Below, in pieces: positions 38,607-47,750 of a stretch of 64,000 nt of DNA (its first letter is position 1; each line of letters begins with the position of its first letter). The position numbers were made by a program, and so were the translations under genes. Where the stretch lies: assembly GCF_900156205.1 (NCBI RefSeq), contig NZ_FTNA01000017.1:27377-91376 (forward strand). Direction: 5' to 3'. This DNA comes from Leptospira interrogans (GTDB taxonomy: Bacteria; Spirochaetota; Leptospiria; Leptospirales; Leptospiraceae). The notes under the pieces are model-generated. The model was given only the letters and a program-made list of their open reading frames with translations, was not told where the DNA came from and did no database searches.

Positions 38607-40559
38607 TTAAAGTGCAGCGTTCAACTGAAAGAAAAATACGCTCGCGTTGTTTGCTGAGGTATGTTGTTTCATAAACGCGGCGGAATTTAATTCAAATTCG
38701 TTTGTTGTTGTGTTGTATATCAAGGGACTGTTTCTATAATTTCGAATTGAATTACCAGCAATTAGGAAACCTGCACCTGTCCAAATAGATACATTGTCAT
38801 TTATCTGAAACATCCAAGTTAGATCCAATTCGTTATAAATATTTCTACCTGTTGAATACGGTTGTGTAAAAGAATTTCCAGTATAATTTTCGGTCGAACC
38901 GGCGGCAGTGGTTCCACCAGTTGCGTTAGTCGACGTTGCTACAGGAGAAGAGAGTGCGGAACCTGCGATAGAATTTGCACCACCGTTGATCGCGTACCAA
39001 GCGTCATTTTTCTGAACCTTATCATTGATAATATAAGCGATTTGGAACATACCCCATTTTTCATTTTTATAAGTAATGTTCGCGTTCCAAGAACTTAGAT
39101 TTTTAGTATCAATATTTTCGGAAAGACCCGCCACGTTATTCCAATAAGGAATCACTCCAAAACGAGGATTGACAAGAGTTTGGAAAGTAGAAATACTTCC
39201 ATCGGCCCTATTGTTGTCTCCGGAAGCGTAGGTATATTGAGCGCCTATTCTTAACTTTTCCGCAAAGGTATAACCGGTTTGAACTACATGAAATTGTCCT
39301 GAGTACTTGACTCTTTCCGTTTTAGTATTAGCAAGAGGAATACCGTCTTCTGTTGTAGCCGGAAGATCATAACCAAAGAACTTTTGATGAATTCGTTGGC
39401 CATTATAACCGTTTTGCCAAGCACTTTCGATTGTCCAGTCCCAACCTCTTCCTTGAGGAAGGTTGTTCTTGTTGGTTCTGTTTGTAAGTCTAAAACCTGT
39501 CGTGTAAAGCATGTCGTTTTGCTTTTTACGGTTTTGAGCTAGGACGTCATCTGCAGTAGAAGAAGGAGTGGTTTGAGGAATCCATTTTTTAACCACATCT
39601 ATATTATAAACGTCTAAAACAACTTCATTCAAAATTTTGAAAGTATTATAAGTACCAAAAAGAGTTGTGTCCGATTGAGACGCAGAAGGGTTTGTATTCG
39701 CTACGGTCTAATTTAACTTAGGGTCATTTGCTGAAACAACTCCGTTTACACCGCTTTGAGTCCAAAAGGGCCTTGCTACAAAAAAATGGGAACTGAAACT
39801 ATCATAGTCGAACATAACTCTGGCGCCGTCATAGGAAAGGCCATTGATGGTCCAGTTCGCACCACCTAACATTCTCTGGTCTCCATAAGCCCAAATCTGT
39901 CTACCAACTTGTACTTTTGCGTCTAAAGGAAGTTTTTTAATCATCACAAAAGCTTCTCTAATGCTCGTATTGTTGGAAGCGATTGAATTACTAGGTTTAC
40001 CAGGAACGTTTGGATCAGAACTCAGAGTAGGAGTGTTACTAAAAAAACCAGAACGAATGTCTCCTACGTTTGCTGGAGAAGCGCCGCCCCAAACTCTGGT
40101 ATCTTGGACTGTGATTTTAAAAGTTACATACGGACTTGGATCGATTAGAAAATAAAATGCAGAAGTCTGCATGATACGATCGGTATAAGCGTGATTGGAT
40201 TTATCGAAATTGAGATTGTTTCTGGATTCATATCTAGGTCTTAGATAGAATCCTAACTTAATCCAATCGTTGACCCAAAGTTTATTGGAATATTTGTTCA
40301 CGGTTTTAGAAAGATCTGGGTCGATGAACATATGTCGATTGTATTCGGCGCTTACCCCTTCCTTTTTCATAGGAGAAACGTAATCCGCGTCTTCGGGTTT
40401 TGTATCGGTTACCTGCTTTGTAGCGGCAGGGGATTCAACGGAAGGTTTATTCTCCGTAACCTGAGCGGTTTGAGACAATAACGCTCCGCTTCCAAAAGAG
40501 AGGAGAAAGAAAAAAATGAAACCTATTTTTACAGAATGTTTTTTTTGGTTCGAAGTCAT
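38607..40559 (-). pseudogene. Alginate-export-family outer-membrane porin with in-frame TAG
   Basis: One reading frame runs from the ATG at 40559 to the stop at 38607, broken only by TAG at 39708-39710 (codon 284). The frame is otherwise intact on both sides: 40559-39708 encodes 283 residues, and the remaining 366 codons continue without a shift. The N-terminus has a signal peptide (FFFLLSFGSGALLSQ), then a Pro/Lys-rich linker and a beta-barrel of the alginate_exp type (KLGFYLRPRYESRNN, VGRQIWAYGDQRM). The barrel is completed only beyond the TAG. It leads the operon with the Ehr-like genes. It could be a strain-specific nonsense mutation, a sequencing error or a readthrough codon. Confidence 0.8.
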
Positions 40560-40592
40560 TTGATTAACCCTTCGTTTTTTATTTAAGAAATT

Positions 40593-40610
40593 CTAATAAC
40601 AGACTATTAG
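40593..40610 (-). promoter_or_regulatory. Inverted repeat upstream of porin-Ehr operon
   Basis: CTAATA, six bases, TATTAG lie 33 bases upstream of the porin ATG, a position suitable for an operator or promoter element. Seen by eye only. Confidence 0.35.
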
Positions 40611-40810
40611 GAAAAATACAAACCGGATTTTAATTCATTCAAAAAGTGTTAAACTTAAAAAACGAATATAAGATTTTATGAATTCTTTTAAAAAAGAATT
40701 CAAATAAAAATTCGATTTATAAGAAAATTCTACCAAAACCTGTAGGATTTTATTGTTTGATAGGCTCAATTTTTTATTTCCTACGGGTTCGGAATAATTC
40801 TAAATCCAAC

Positions 40811-40898
40811 TTTCTCGACAATCTTTCAGGAAACTCAAATTTGATCCTAAAATAAAATTAGAGTTTTGAAATGAGTTGTAAAAACGATTGTCGAGAAA
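40811..40898 (-). other. Large nested stem-loop between sbtA and the porin operon
   Basis: TTTCTCGACAATC (40811-40823) pairs perfectly with GATTGTCGAGAAA (40886-40898). Inside, AAACTCAAAT (40831-40840) pairs with ATTAGAGTTT (40857-40866) with one mismatch. It begins 15 bases beyond the sbtA stop on the minus strand. It may be a bipartite terminator without a T-run, a transcript-stabilising hairpin or a remnant repeat. The rest of the 40560-40913 spacer shows only the operator-like repeat next to the porin. Confidence 0.6.
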
Positions 40899-40913
40899 AT
40901 GAAACCTTTTTCC

Positions 40914-41882
40914 TTAAGTTAAAGTCACGAGATAGTAATAGAGCGGAATTCCCGCGACTATGTTGATCGGAAAGACGATCGAAAGTGCAACCGTAAGATA
41001 GATACTCGGGTTTGCTTCCGGAATCATATCTTTCATAGCGGCAGGTACGGCTATATAAGAAGCAGAAGCGCATAGAACGACAAACATCAAAGCGTCTCCC
41101 GCTGGCATCTCGATTACTTTGGTAAGAATTAAACCTAGTGTTGCATTTACGATCATCAAAGCAATAGCCGCAATAATTAGGAACAATCCAACGTTAGCGA
41201 GTTCTTTAAATCTACGAGCAGCTGAAATACCCATATCCAAAAGAAAGAATGTAAGAATTCCCTTAAATAGATCATCCGCGAAAACTTTCTCTGCTTTCCA
41301 ACCGGAATCTCCAGTAATATAACCTACGATCAGAGCCCCGACTAGAAGATAAATTGAAGAACCAAAAAGAGCTTCGTGTAACAAAGCCTTCCAGTTGATT
41401 GCCCCGCCTCCGTTCATTTTATTTTTATTTAAACGGTCTAAAACTACAGCGATTACGATCGCAGGAGATTCCATCAGAGCCATTCCAGCGACGATAAACC
41501 CTCCGTATTCTACCTTCAAATTGTGTAAAAAAGCGCCTGCCGTTACAAATGTGACGGCGCTGATGGAACCAAAGGAACCTGCTAAGGCGGCGGCGTTGTG
41601 TTTATCGAGTTTAATTTTCAAAACGAAATAGGCATAGATAGGAACTATAATTGCCATAATTGAACATGCAATCAGAGTAAAAAGGTGCTCTTGACTGAAT
41701 GCGGTTTTGGATAACTCGTGTCCTCCTTTAAAGCCAATGGCGAAAGGTAGATACATTGAAAAGAATTTAGACAGGGATTCGGGAATAACCAAATCCGATT
41801 TAAAAAAGACTACTCCCATCCCAAGGAAGAAAAACAACACTGGCGGGTTTAGCACATTTTCTAAAATTGCGTGCGTGTCCAT
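40914..41882 (-). CDS. sbtA: SbtA-family sodium-dependent bicarbonate permease
   Basis: An inner-membrane transporter of 322 residues, about ten membrane segments in two similar halves, of the SbtA (DUF897) family. In cyanobacteria SbtA imports bicarbonate with sodium. Family landmarks are NPPVLFFFLGMGVVFFKSDL at the start, AALAGSFGSISAVTFVTAGA and MALMESPAIVIAVVL in the first half, and FFLLDMGISAARRF and SASYIAVPAAMKDMIPEANP in the second. No PII-like SbtB gene is adjacent. Two palindromes lie 30-65 bases upstream. Bicarbonate as substrate is inferred from the family. Confidence 0.88.
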   Translation of the reverse strand: MDTHAILENVLNPPVLFFFLGMGVVFFKSDLVIPESLSKFFSMYLPFAIGFKGGHELSKTAFSQEHLFTLIACSIMAIIVPIYAYFVLKIKLDKHNAAALAGSFGSISAVTFVTAGAFLHNLKVEYGGFIVAGMALMESPAIVIAVVLDRLNKNKMNGGGAINWKALLHEALFGSSIYLLVGALIVGYITGDSGWKAEKVFADDLFKGILTFFLLDMGISAARRFKELANVGLFLIIAAIALMIVNATLGLILTKVIEMPAGDALMFVVLCASASYIAVPAAMKDMIPEANPSIYLTVALSIVFPINIVAGIPLYYYLVTLT

Positions 41883-41912
41883 AATCAGCTAACTCCATGA
41901 TTTAAGAATTTC

Positions 41913-41945
41913 AAATTTCGATCGAAATTTACAAATCGAGATTTG
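41913..41945 (-). promoter_or_regulatory. Tandem palindromes upstream of sbtA
   Basis: AAATTTCGATCGAAATTT (41913-41930) is a perfect 18-base palindrome, followed at once by CAAATCGAGATTTG (41932-41945) with 6-base arms. They lie 30-63 bases upstream of the sbtA ATG in the 496-base divergent spacer with the 7TM-AraC gene. They may be regulator-binding sites. No other element was recognised in this spacer. Confidence 0.5.
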
Positions 41946-42013
41946 AAAAATCTGTAATTTTACAAAGGGAAGGAAAAGAAATTGAAACCTACTCTCTACA
42001 ATCCCTACTGAAG

Positions 42014-42049
<36 letters not shown>

Positions 42050-42378
42050 CTTTTTCAAAAATCGATTTATTTGGAATTTCCAGAATATTTTTGTAAATTG
42101 TAGACCTAACGTAAAAACGTTAAAAAAAATCGTTTTTTAAGAATTAAAAAGGTAATAAATGTATCGATTATTGGTTAATATCCAATCTGTTACAGGTTCT
42201 TATGTAAAGTGCTGTGAATTTAAAACGAATCCTTGTTTAGAGGCAGAATTTTGGAATGTTTACTTATTAGGGAATTGCAGAAATTGAAATTTTTTTACAG
42301 AAAAAATAAAAACTAAATTTGCTTTGGAAATATTTTTTAAAACGATGATATTGTTAAATTCAAGGTTAATGAAACGGA

Positions 42379-44010
42379 ATGTATAAAACCCCAACTTCTA
42401 ATTTTAGAATTTTTGTACTAGTTTTTGGCGTTTTTATTTCTTTTTTTCCGGTTTTTGCTCATCCCGAATCGGTATTACTTACTCAAGAAACCTCTTCAAA
42501 AAACATAAGTTCCCTTATAGAATATAGATATAGGGGGCAACAATTTGCAGGTTGTTCTCCGGATCATATAGATGGTTTGGAAGATTTAGAATGGCATCAA
42601 ATTCCGACCGAGGTTTTACGTGTAAAAAGAACACCTTTCGGGAATTGGCTGAGATTTAGTGTTAAAAATTCCGAATCTACGATCCAAAGTAGAATTCTTT
42701 TACTCGGATGGTTAAATGTTCCAGATACACAGCTTTGTTTTTTTGATAAAAGCGGAAAGTTCGTTTCTGCGCGATCTGGTTATTCAAATGATATAGAAGA
42801 TGAAAAAATTCTCACGAACTTACCTCATTTTAGAATAGATTTAGAACCTAACGAAAATAGAATTTTCTATCTTTTTGTTTTATCGAACGAGGATATTAAT
42901 TATCGAATTCAAATTATGGGTTTAGAGGAATTTGAACTTCGTAAAAGACTTAGATCGATCATTTCTTATTCAATTATAGGAATCGTAGCGATTGCGATTT
43001 TTTATTCTCTTTTTGGTTATTATCGATTTAGAAATTTTACTTTCGTTTCTTTTTTATTGTATATTATTTCTGTTCTTGTTACATTTTATTTTCTTCATGG
43101 ACGCACTTTTGCAGAAATTGCGGGAAATACAAATAATCTATTTCGGCACAGTTATTTCTTATTTCTTGGAATTTCTTACGTGTTTTTATTTTTATATTTA
43201 TTTTCGGTAGATAAAATTAACCAAAGGAAAGTTTATCGTTCAGTGTTTTTTTGGATCTCTGGAGCTTTAGGAGTTTTATATTTTCTAATTCCTCTTTTGC
43301 ATTCTTGGTATGATCATAGGATTTTGCTTTTAGTAGTTACGGTAGGTCTTTCCTCTTTTTACTTTATTCGGGTACACTATCAATTTTTTGGTTCTAACTC
43401 TTCGATTGGATTTCTTTATACCGCATCTTGGACCGTGTTTCTAGTATTAAATATTTATAAGACTATTTTTCATTTTGATTTTTATCCATTTAACTATTTT
43501 TCAGTGTTTGGGGTTGTACTATTTTTACCTTTTCATTCTATTTTAATAAGTTTTTATTTGAATGAGTTTTTGAATCGGAAAAAGTCTCAGAAACTTGAAG
43601 AGAAAGATTCGATACAAACTAGAAAATCTACAACTAGTTCTTTAAATGTGGTAGAAATTGTTCAGGGTGTTAAGAATCTTTTGGAAAAGAAAAAAGTATT
43701 TCTTCAAAAATCTTTAAAAGAAGAAAACGTAGCTAAAGAACTTGGTTTAAGTCTTCATCAACTTTCCGAAATCATTAACGTAGAATTTGGTAATAATTTT
43801 CCTTCTTTAATCAATCAATATAGAATTGAAGAAGCTAAAAAACTTCTTCTGGATCATCCAGATAAGACAACTGCTGAAATCGGAAGCAGCGCGGGGTTTA
43901 GTTCTAAATCTGCGTTTTATATGGAATTTAAAAAGTTTACCGGAACCAATCCGAACGCATACCGTAGAAAAGAACTTAAAAACGAATCTACATTTCGTAA
44001 AAATTTTTAA
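42379..44010 (+). CDS. Membrane-bound AraC-type regulator with 7TM-DISM sensor
   Basis: A one-component membrane sensor, 543 residues. A signal peptide (residues ~8-28) is followed by an extracytoplasmic beta domain of 7TMR-DISMED2 type (residues ~35-185). Seven membrane segments follow (residues ~190-400), then a cytoplasmic AraC-type double helix-turn-helix at the C-terminus (EENVAKELGLSLHQLSEIIN and AEIGSSAGFSSKSAFYMEFK). It would sense a ligand outside the inner membrane and act directly on DNA. It is divergent from sbtA, so sbtA and the porin-Ehr operon are candidate targets. The ligand is unknown; 7TMR-DISM proteins often bind carbohydrates. Confidence 0.82.
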   Translation: MYKTPTSNFRIFVLVFGVFISFFPVFAHPESVLLTQETSSKNISSLIEYRYRGQQFAGCSPDHIDGLEDLEWHQIPTEVLRVKRTPFGNWLRFSVKNSESTIQSRILLLGWLNVPDTQLCFFDKSGKFVSARSGYSNDIEDEKILTNLPHFRIDLEPNENRIFYLFVLSNEDINYRIQIMGLEEFELRKRLRSIISYSIIGIVAIAIFYSLFGYYRFRNFTFVSFLLYIISVLVTFYFLHGRTFAEIAGNTNNLFRHSYFLFLGISYVFLFLYLFSVDKINQRKVYRSVFFWISGALGVLYFLIPLLHSWYDHRILLLVVTVGLSSFYFIRVHYQFFGSNSSIGFLYTASWTVFLVLNIYKTIFHFDFYPFNYFSVFGVVLFLPFHSILISFYLNEFLNRKKSQKLEEKDSIQTRKSTTSSLNVVEIVQGVKNLLEKKKVFLQKSLKEENVAKELGLSLHQLSEIINVEFGNNFPSLINQYRIEEAKKLLLDHPDKTTAEIGSSAGFSSKSAFYMEFKKFTGTNPNAYRRKELKNESTFRKNF

Positions 44011-44235
44011 TTCTAATTTTTAGTATATTCATAAAATTTAATACTTTGAATGAATTTTCGTGTTTATCCTTTGTAATATTATATTACTTAGGGGGCTTGA
44101 ATCGATTTCGGTCTTAAAATAGAATATTTTTCAAAGTGAAAAATGTGTTTTTAATTCATAATTGTGATCTCTCTTGAAAAATTATTTTTAGAAGAGGCAT
44201 TGTATTGAATTTAAAACGTTATATGGGGAAATGCG

Positions 44236-45393
44236 ATGCAAAAATTTTTTTTTTCGATCTTTTTCATTTGTATACTCGTCTTGAATTTGTTTTTCTCCTG
44301 CAATCTAATTGCGTATTTGTTCCTTTCAAAAGAAATTGTTCCTTCAAAAATGATTATAATTTTTCATACTGGCGAAATTGAAATCGTTAGATATGGAAAA
44401 ATTTTACCTTCTTCCATAGGTTTAATTTTGCAAGAATGCGATTTGATTCGAACTTTTTCCGGATCGGTTGATATTCAATCTGGAAATGGAAATCTGATTC
44501 GAATAAAACCTTATACGGAAATCATCTTAAAAAACCTTCCTGACAAACAACACAAAGAAACAAATCTTTATTTTCAATCTGGAGAATTGTTAGTTAAAAC
44601 GAACAAACTTAAAACGGATGAGTCTTTTTTTATATCTACTTCCACTACGGTTGCAGGTGTTCGAGGAAGTAGTTTCTCGTTAAAACTTGAGGAAGGTAGT
44701 CAATCTCCTGAAGTAAAAGTTTATGAAGGTGCAGTCGGAATGAGTTTCAAGATTCCAAATAAAATCTTGGAAGAAATCAAAACTATGAACGAGGAAATAT
44801 ATGATGAATTTATAATGTTTTTGAAAAAAAATGAAGTCGTTTTAGATAAAGGAGAAGTTTCTCTTATAAAGCCGAGTCTGGATCGAATGATTCAACTCAT
44901 TTTGACAAAAGTGGAAAATAAAGAAGATATTTCTAGAGAGTTTGCTTCGATTCAGAAAATTGAAAATTTCAGTCTTCAAAAAACCACTTTTGTAGAAACT
45001 CCTCAAGAAATTGCAGAGATAGAAACTCTCGTTTATGCAGACCGGATTCTAGTCGACCAGGCCTTAGCCGAACAAGATTCTAACGAAGTTCAACCTTTTA
45101 TTTCTTCGATTTCTTCAGAGATACAGCGTGATCAAAGTTTCAAGTTGGATCAAGCCTTGAACAAAATTCAAGCAAAGATAGAGAGAAACGTTTTGAAATA
45201 CGAATCTGAAATTTATGAATATTATAATGTTCTTGAAACTGTAGTCAAAGAAGATGGCTCAAAACTTTCGGGCGCGATCGTTGCTCAAGTCGGCGATACA
45301 TTAATTTTGCATACTCCTAAAGGAGCAATTCGTTTAAATAAAAACGAAATTGATTATATTGATTATCAAAATTCTAGAATGAAAGATAAATAA
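44236..45393 (+). CDS. FecR-domain lipoprotein
   Basis: The N-terminus has a membrane-spanning signal and a lipobox-like FFSC with Cys22, so it is probably lipidated. Residues ~45-165 form a FecR domain (IVRYGKILPSS, CDLIRTFSGSVDIQSGNGN and TTVAGVRGSSFSL are typical). The C-terminal half is largely helical and charged. FecR domains bind or transmit signals at the envelope in ferric-citrate-type systems, but many Leptospira proteins use the domain without an adjacent sigma factor, as here. Function is unknown beyond an envelope role. It is monocistronic, 225 bases after the AraC-type gene. Confidence 0.78.
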   Translation: MQKFFFSIFFICILVLNLFFSCNLIAYLFLSKEIVPSKMIIIFHTGEIEIVRYGKILPSSIGLILQECDLIRTFSGSVDIQSGNGNLIRIKPYTEIILKNLPDKQHKETNLYFQSGELLVKTNKLKTDESFFISTSTTVAGVRGSSFSLKLEEGSQSPEVKVYEGAVGMSFKIPNKILEEIKTMNEEIYDEFIMFLKKNEVVLDKGEVSLIKPSLDRMIQLILTKVENKEDISREFASIQKIENFSLQKTTFVETPQEIAEIETLVYADRILVDQALAEQDSNEVQPFISSISSEIQRDQSFKLDQALNKIQAKIERNVLKYESEIYEYYNVLETVVKEDGSKLSGAIVAQVGDTLILHTPKGAIRLNKNEIDYIDYQNSRMKDK

Positions 45394-45549
45394 ATTGTAT
45401 ATTGGATTTTTGGAATATATAAATTACTACAAAAATTTCTTCCAAAAATGTAAGAACAGCTATAATTTCAAGTTGGACAATAGAATTTTGTTGTTGGTTT
45501 TAATTTTCTCTTTGATCTTTCTGTTCATTCTTTCAATCTGTCCCAGACT

Positions 45550-46713
45550 ATGAAAAAGAAAATCCTTCTCTTAGGTTCCGGTGAACTCGGTAAAGAATTT
45601 GTAATTGCGGCTCAGAGGTTGGGGCAATATGTTATTGCAGTTGATTCTTACGATGATGCCCCTGCTATGCAAGTCGCTCACGAAAAAGAAATCATCAATA
45701 TGTTAGACGGAAACCTTTTGGATCAGATTATAGCGAAACATAAACCGGATTTGATTGTTCCAGAAATCGAAGCGATTAAAACAGAACGTTTTTACGAATA
45801 TGAAAAACAGGGTTATCAAGTTGTTCCCTCGGCAAAAGCTGCCAATTTTACTATGAATCGTAAATCGATCCGAGATCTTGCTGCTAAGGATCTAAAACTT
45901 CTCACAGCTAAATATGCATATGCTTCTTCTATAGACGAACTGATAAAAGCAACGGAAATATTAGGTTTTCCTTGTGTTGTAAAGCCACTCATGTCTTCTT
46001 CTGGAAAAGGGCAATCGGTTATCCAGTCTCGAGAAGAAATTTCTAAAGCTTGGGAAGCGTCTCAAACAAAAGGTCGTGCCGGTGCCGCAGAAATTATCGT
46101 GGAAGAGTTTATTCCTTTTGAATCGGAAATTACTCTTTTAACGGTTACTCAGAAAAATGGTAAAACTTTATTTTGCCCACCGATCGGCCATCGACAAGAA
46201 AGAGGGGATTATCAAGAAAGTTGGCAACCGGCCGCAATCTCGGAAGTTCAACTTAAAGAAGCCCAGAGGATGGCAGACGCAGTGACAAAAGAACTGACTG
46301 GTTTTGGCATTTGGGGAGTGGAATTTTTTTTAACCGAGGATAAGGTTTATTTTTCGGAACTTTCTCCAAGGCCGCACGATACTGGAATGGTTACGTTAGC
46401 CGGAACACAAAATTTCAACGAGTTCGAACTTCACCTTAGAGCGATTTTAGGAATTCCAATTTTAGAAATTACTCTGGAAAGAAAAGGTGCAAGCGCTGTA
46501 ATTCTTGCGAGTACTGAAAATAAAACCCCCGAAATTAGTGGGTTAGATATTGCATCTGGAATGTCTGAATCAGATTTTAGAATTTTTGGAAAACCTATTA
46601 CAAGGCCGTATCGCAGAATGGGTGTTACTCTTTCTTATTCTACAAAAGGAGAGGAAATTTCTTCTCTTCGTAAACGTGCGGTTCTTTTAGCTTCTAAAAT
46701 CAAAGTCGATTGA
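45550..46713 (+). CDS. purT: Formate-dependent phosphoribosylglycinamide formyltransferase
   Basis: An ATP-grasp enzyme of purine synthesis that makes formyl-GAR from GAR, formate and ATP, in the cytoplasm. It has 387 residues, the usual length. Landmarks are [20 protein letters not shown] at the N-terminus, the ATP-grasp segment [33 protein letters not shown], and the Mg-binding [14 protein letters not shown]. The closely related PurK lacks this last segment. The ATG has no strong Shine-Dalgarno. It is monocistronic and followed by a long repeat-rich spacer. Confidence 0.95.
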   Translation: MKKKILLLGSGELGKEFVIAAQRLGQYVIAVDSYDDAPAMQVAHEKEIINMLDGNLLDQIIAKHKPDLIVPEIEAIKTERFYEYEKQGYQVVPSAKAANFTMNRKSIRDLAAKDLKLLTAKYAYASSIDELIKATEILGFPCVVKPLMSSSGKGQSVIQSREEISKAWEASQTKGRAGAAEIIVEEFIPFESEITLLTVTQKNGKTLFCPPIGHRQERGDYQESWQPAAISEVQLKEAQRMADAVTKELTGFGIWGVEFFLTEDKVYFSELSPRPHDTGMVTLAGTQNFNEFELHLRAILGIPILEITLERKGASAVILASTENKTPEISGLDIASGMSESDFRIFGKPITRPYRRMGVTLSYSTKGEEISSLRKRAVLLASKIKVD

Positions 46714-46849
46714 ATGAATCTCTATAAAATTCAAGGTAACGATTTTCAATTTAGTTTTGCGTAAAATTTGTGTTTGGTGATTCGTGCTACAAAATTGTAA
46801 TTTCGTGTCAAAGTTTAATTCTTTTTGGGTCTTATCGTGATAGCAATAA

Positions 46850-47290
46850 ATACGGTAGTTCCTAGAAATTATGTCTATTTTAGGTGATATACTATTTCAT
46901 TTGAATTTTATCGTAGTTTCTTAATTGTATGAGTTCCCACACTTTCAGAATTTATCTATAAAATCCAGATTTCTAGGAACTACTGCGGATTTTTTTCTCG
47001 TAATTATTTTGATTGGTGCGTATCGGCGATTTTAGACTTGTAATACTATTTTTGCGGTAGTTCCTAGAATTTTGTTTGTATAATATAAATTTAAAACTTG
47101 CCCAAAAGTTATCGAACGACCCGTGAGATTGAGTTTTACAAAAATGGGGAACTACCTACGAAAATTTAACGAGATTAGAATTTCTCGAAAGTTCGTAAAT
47201 TGCCAATGCGACCTAATTTGTAGGAACTACTACATTTGATTAAAAACTTCTAAAGAATGATCACTCAAACCTTTTGAAACAAGCCTGAGT
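46850..47290. repeat. GTAGGAACT-type repeats and a decayed MITE-like repeat B
   Basis: GTAGTTCCTAGAAATTATGTC (near 46856), GAGTTCCCACAC (46931), GGAACTACTGC (46977) and further copies lead into 47090-47285. The latter follows the interior of the repeat B copy at 15121 over ~150 bases (for example TTTGTAGGAACTACTAC and tctaaagaatgatca) with decayed ends. No gene was recognised in the 46714-47750 spacer. Confidence 0.55.
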
Positions 47291-47345
47291 GTTTTTTATT
47301 TGAACCCGTTTTCACTACTGATCTCTACCAAATTAAGTACTTAAA

Positions 47346-47448
<103 letters not shown>

Positions 47449-47750
47449 TGTTTATCACAAAGTGCCGTTTAGCGATAGTTCGATATAATCCAATGCGAAA
47501 GTAATTGAAACGTAGATGAACTCAGCAAAACGCTCTTTCAAACTCAGCGTTTTATTCTCCATGAGTCGTTCGACGGATCGCATTCTATAATAAATTGAAA
47601 TTAAAGACAAAATATTGTATTAAATTTCTTTTATGCGGTTTATTTACTGGAGCTAAGAGCGCGGTCCGGCGAAGCTGGATTTGCTCAAGTTTTTACTCTA
47701 AATTAATATTATAGAAGTATAAAATAATGGTTTAGTATTTTATGATATAA

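Noticed and set aside
38607..39632. Treating the distal porin part as a separate gene starting at TTG 39632
   Set aside because: The frame is continuous with 40559-39708 except for the TAG codon, and the TTG is an internal leucine with no signal peptide or ribosome-binding site behind it.
44236..45393. A complete Fec-type signalling system
   Set aside because: There is a FecR-like domain but no ECF sigma factor or TonB-dependent receptor gene nearby.
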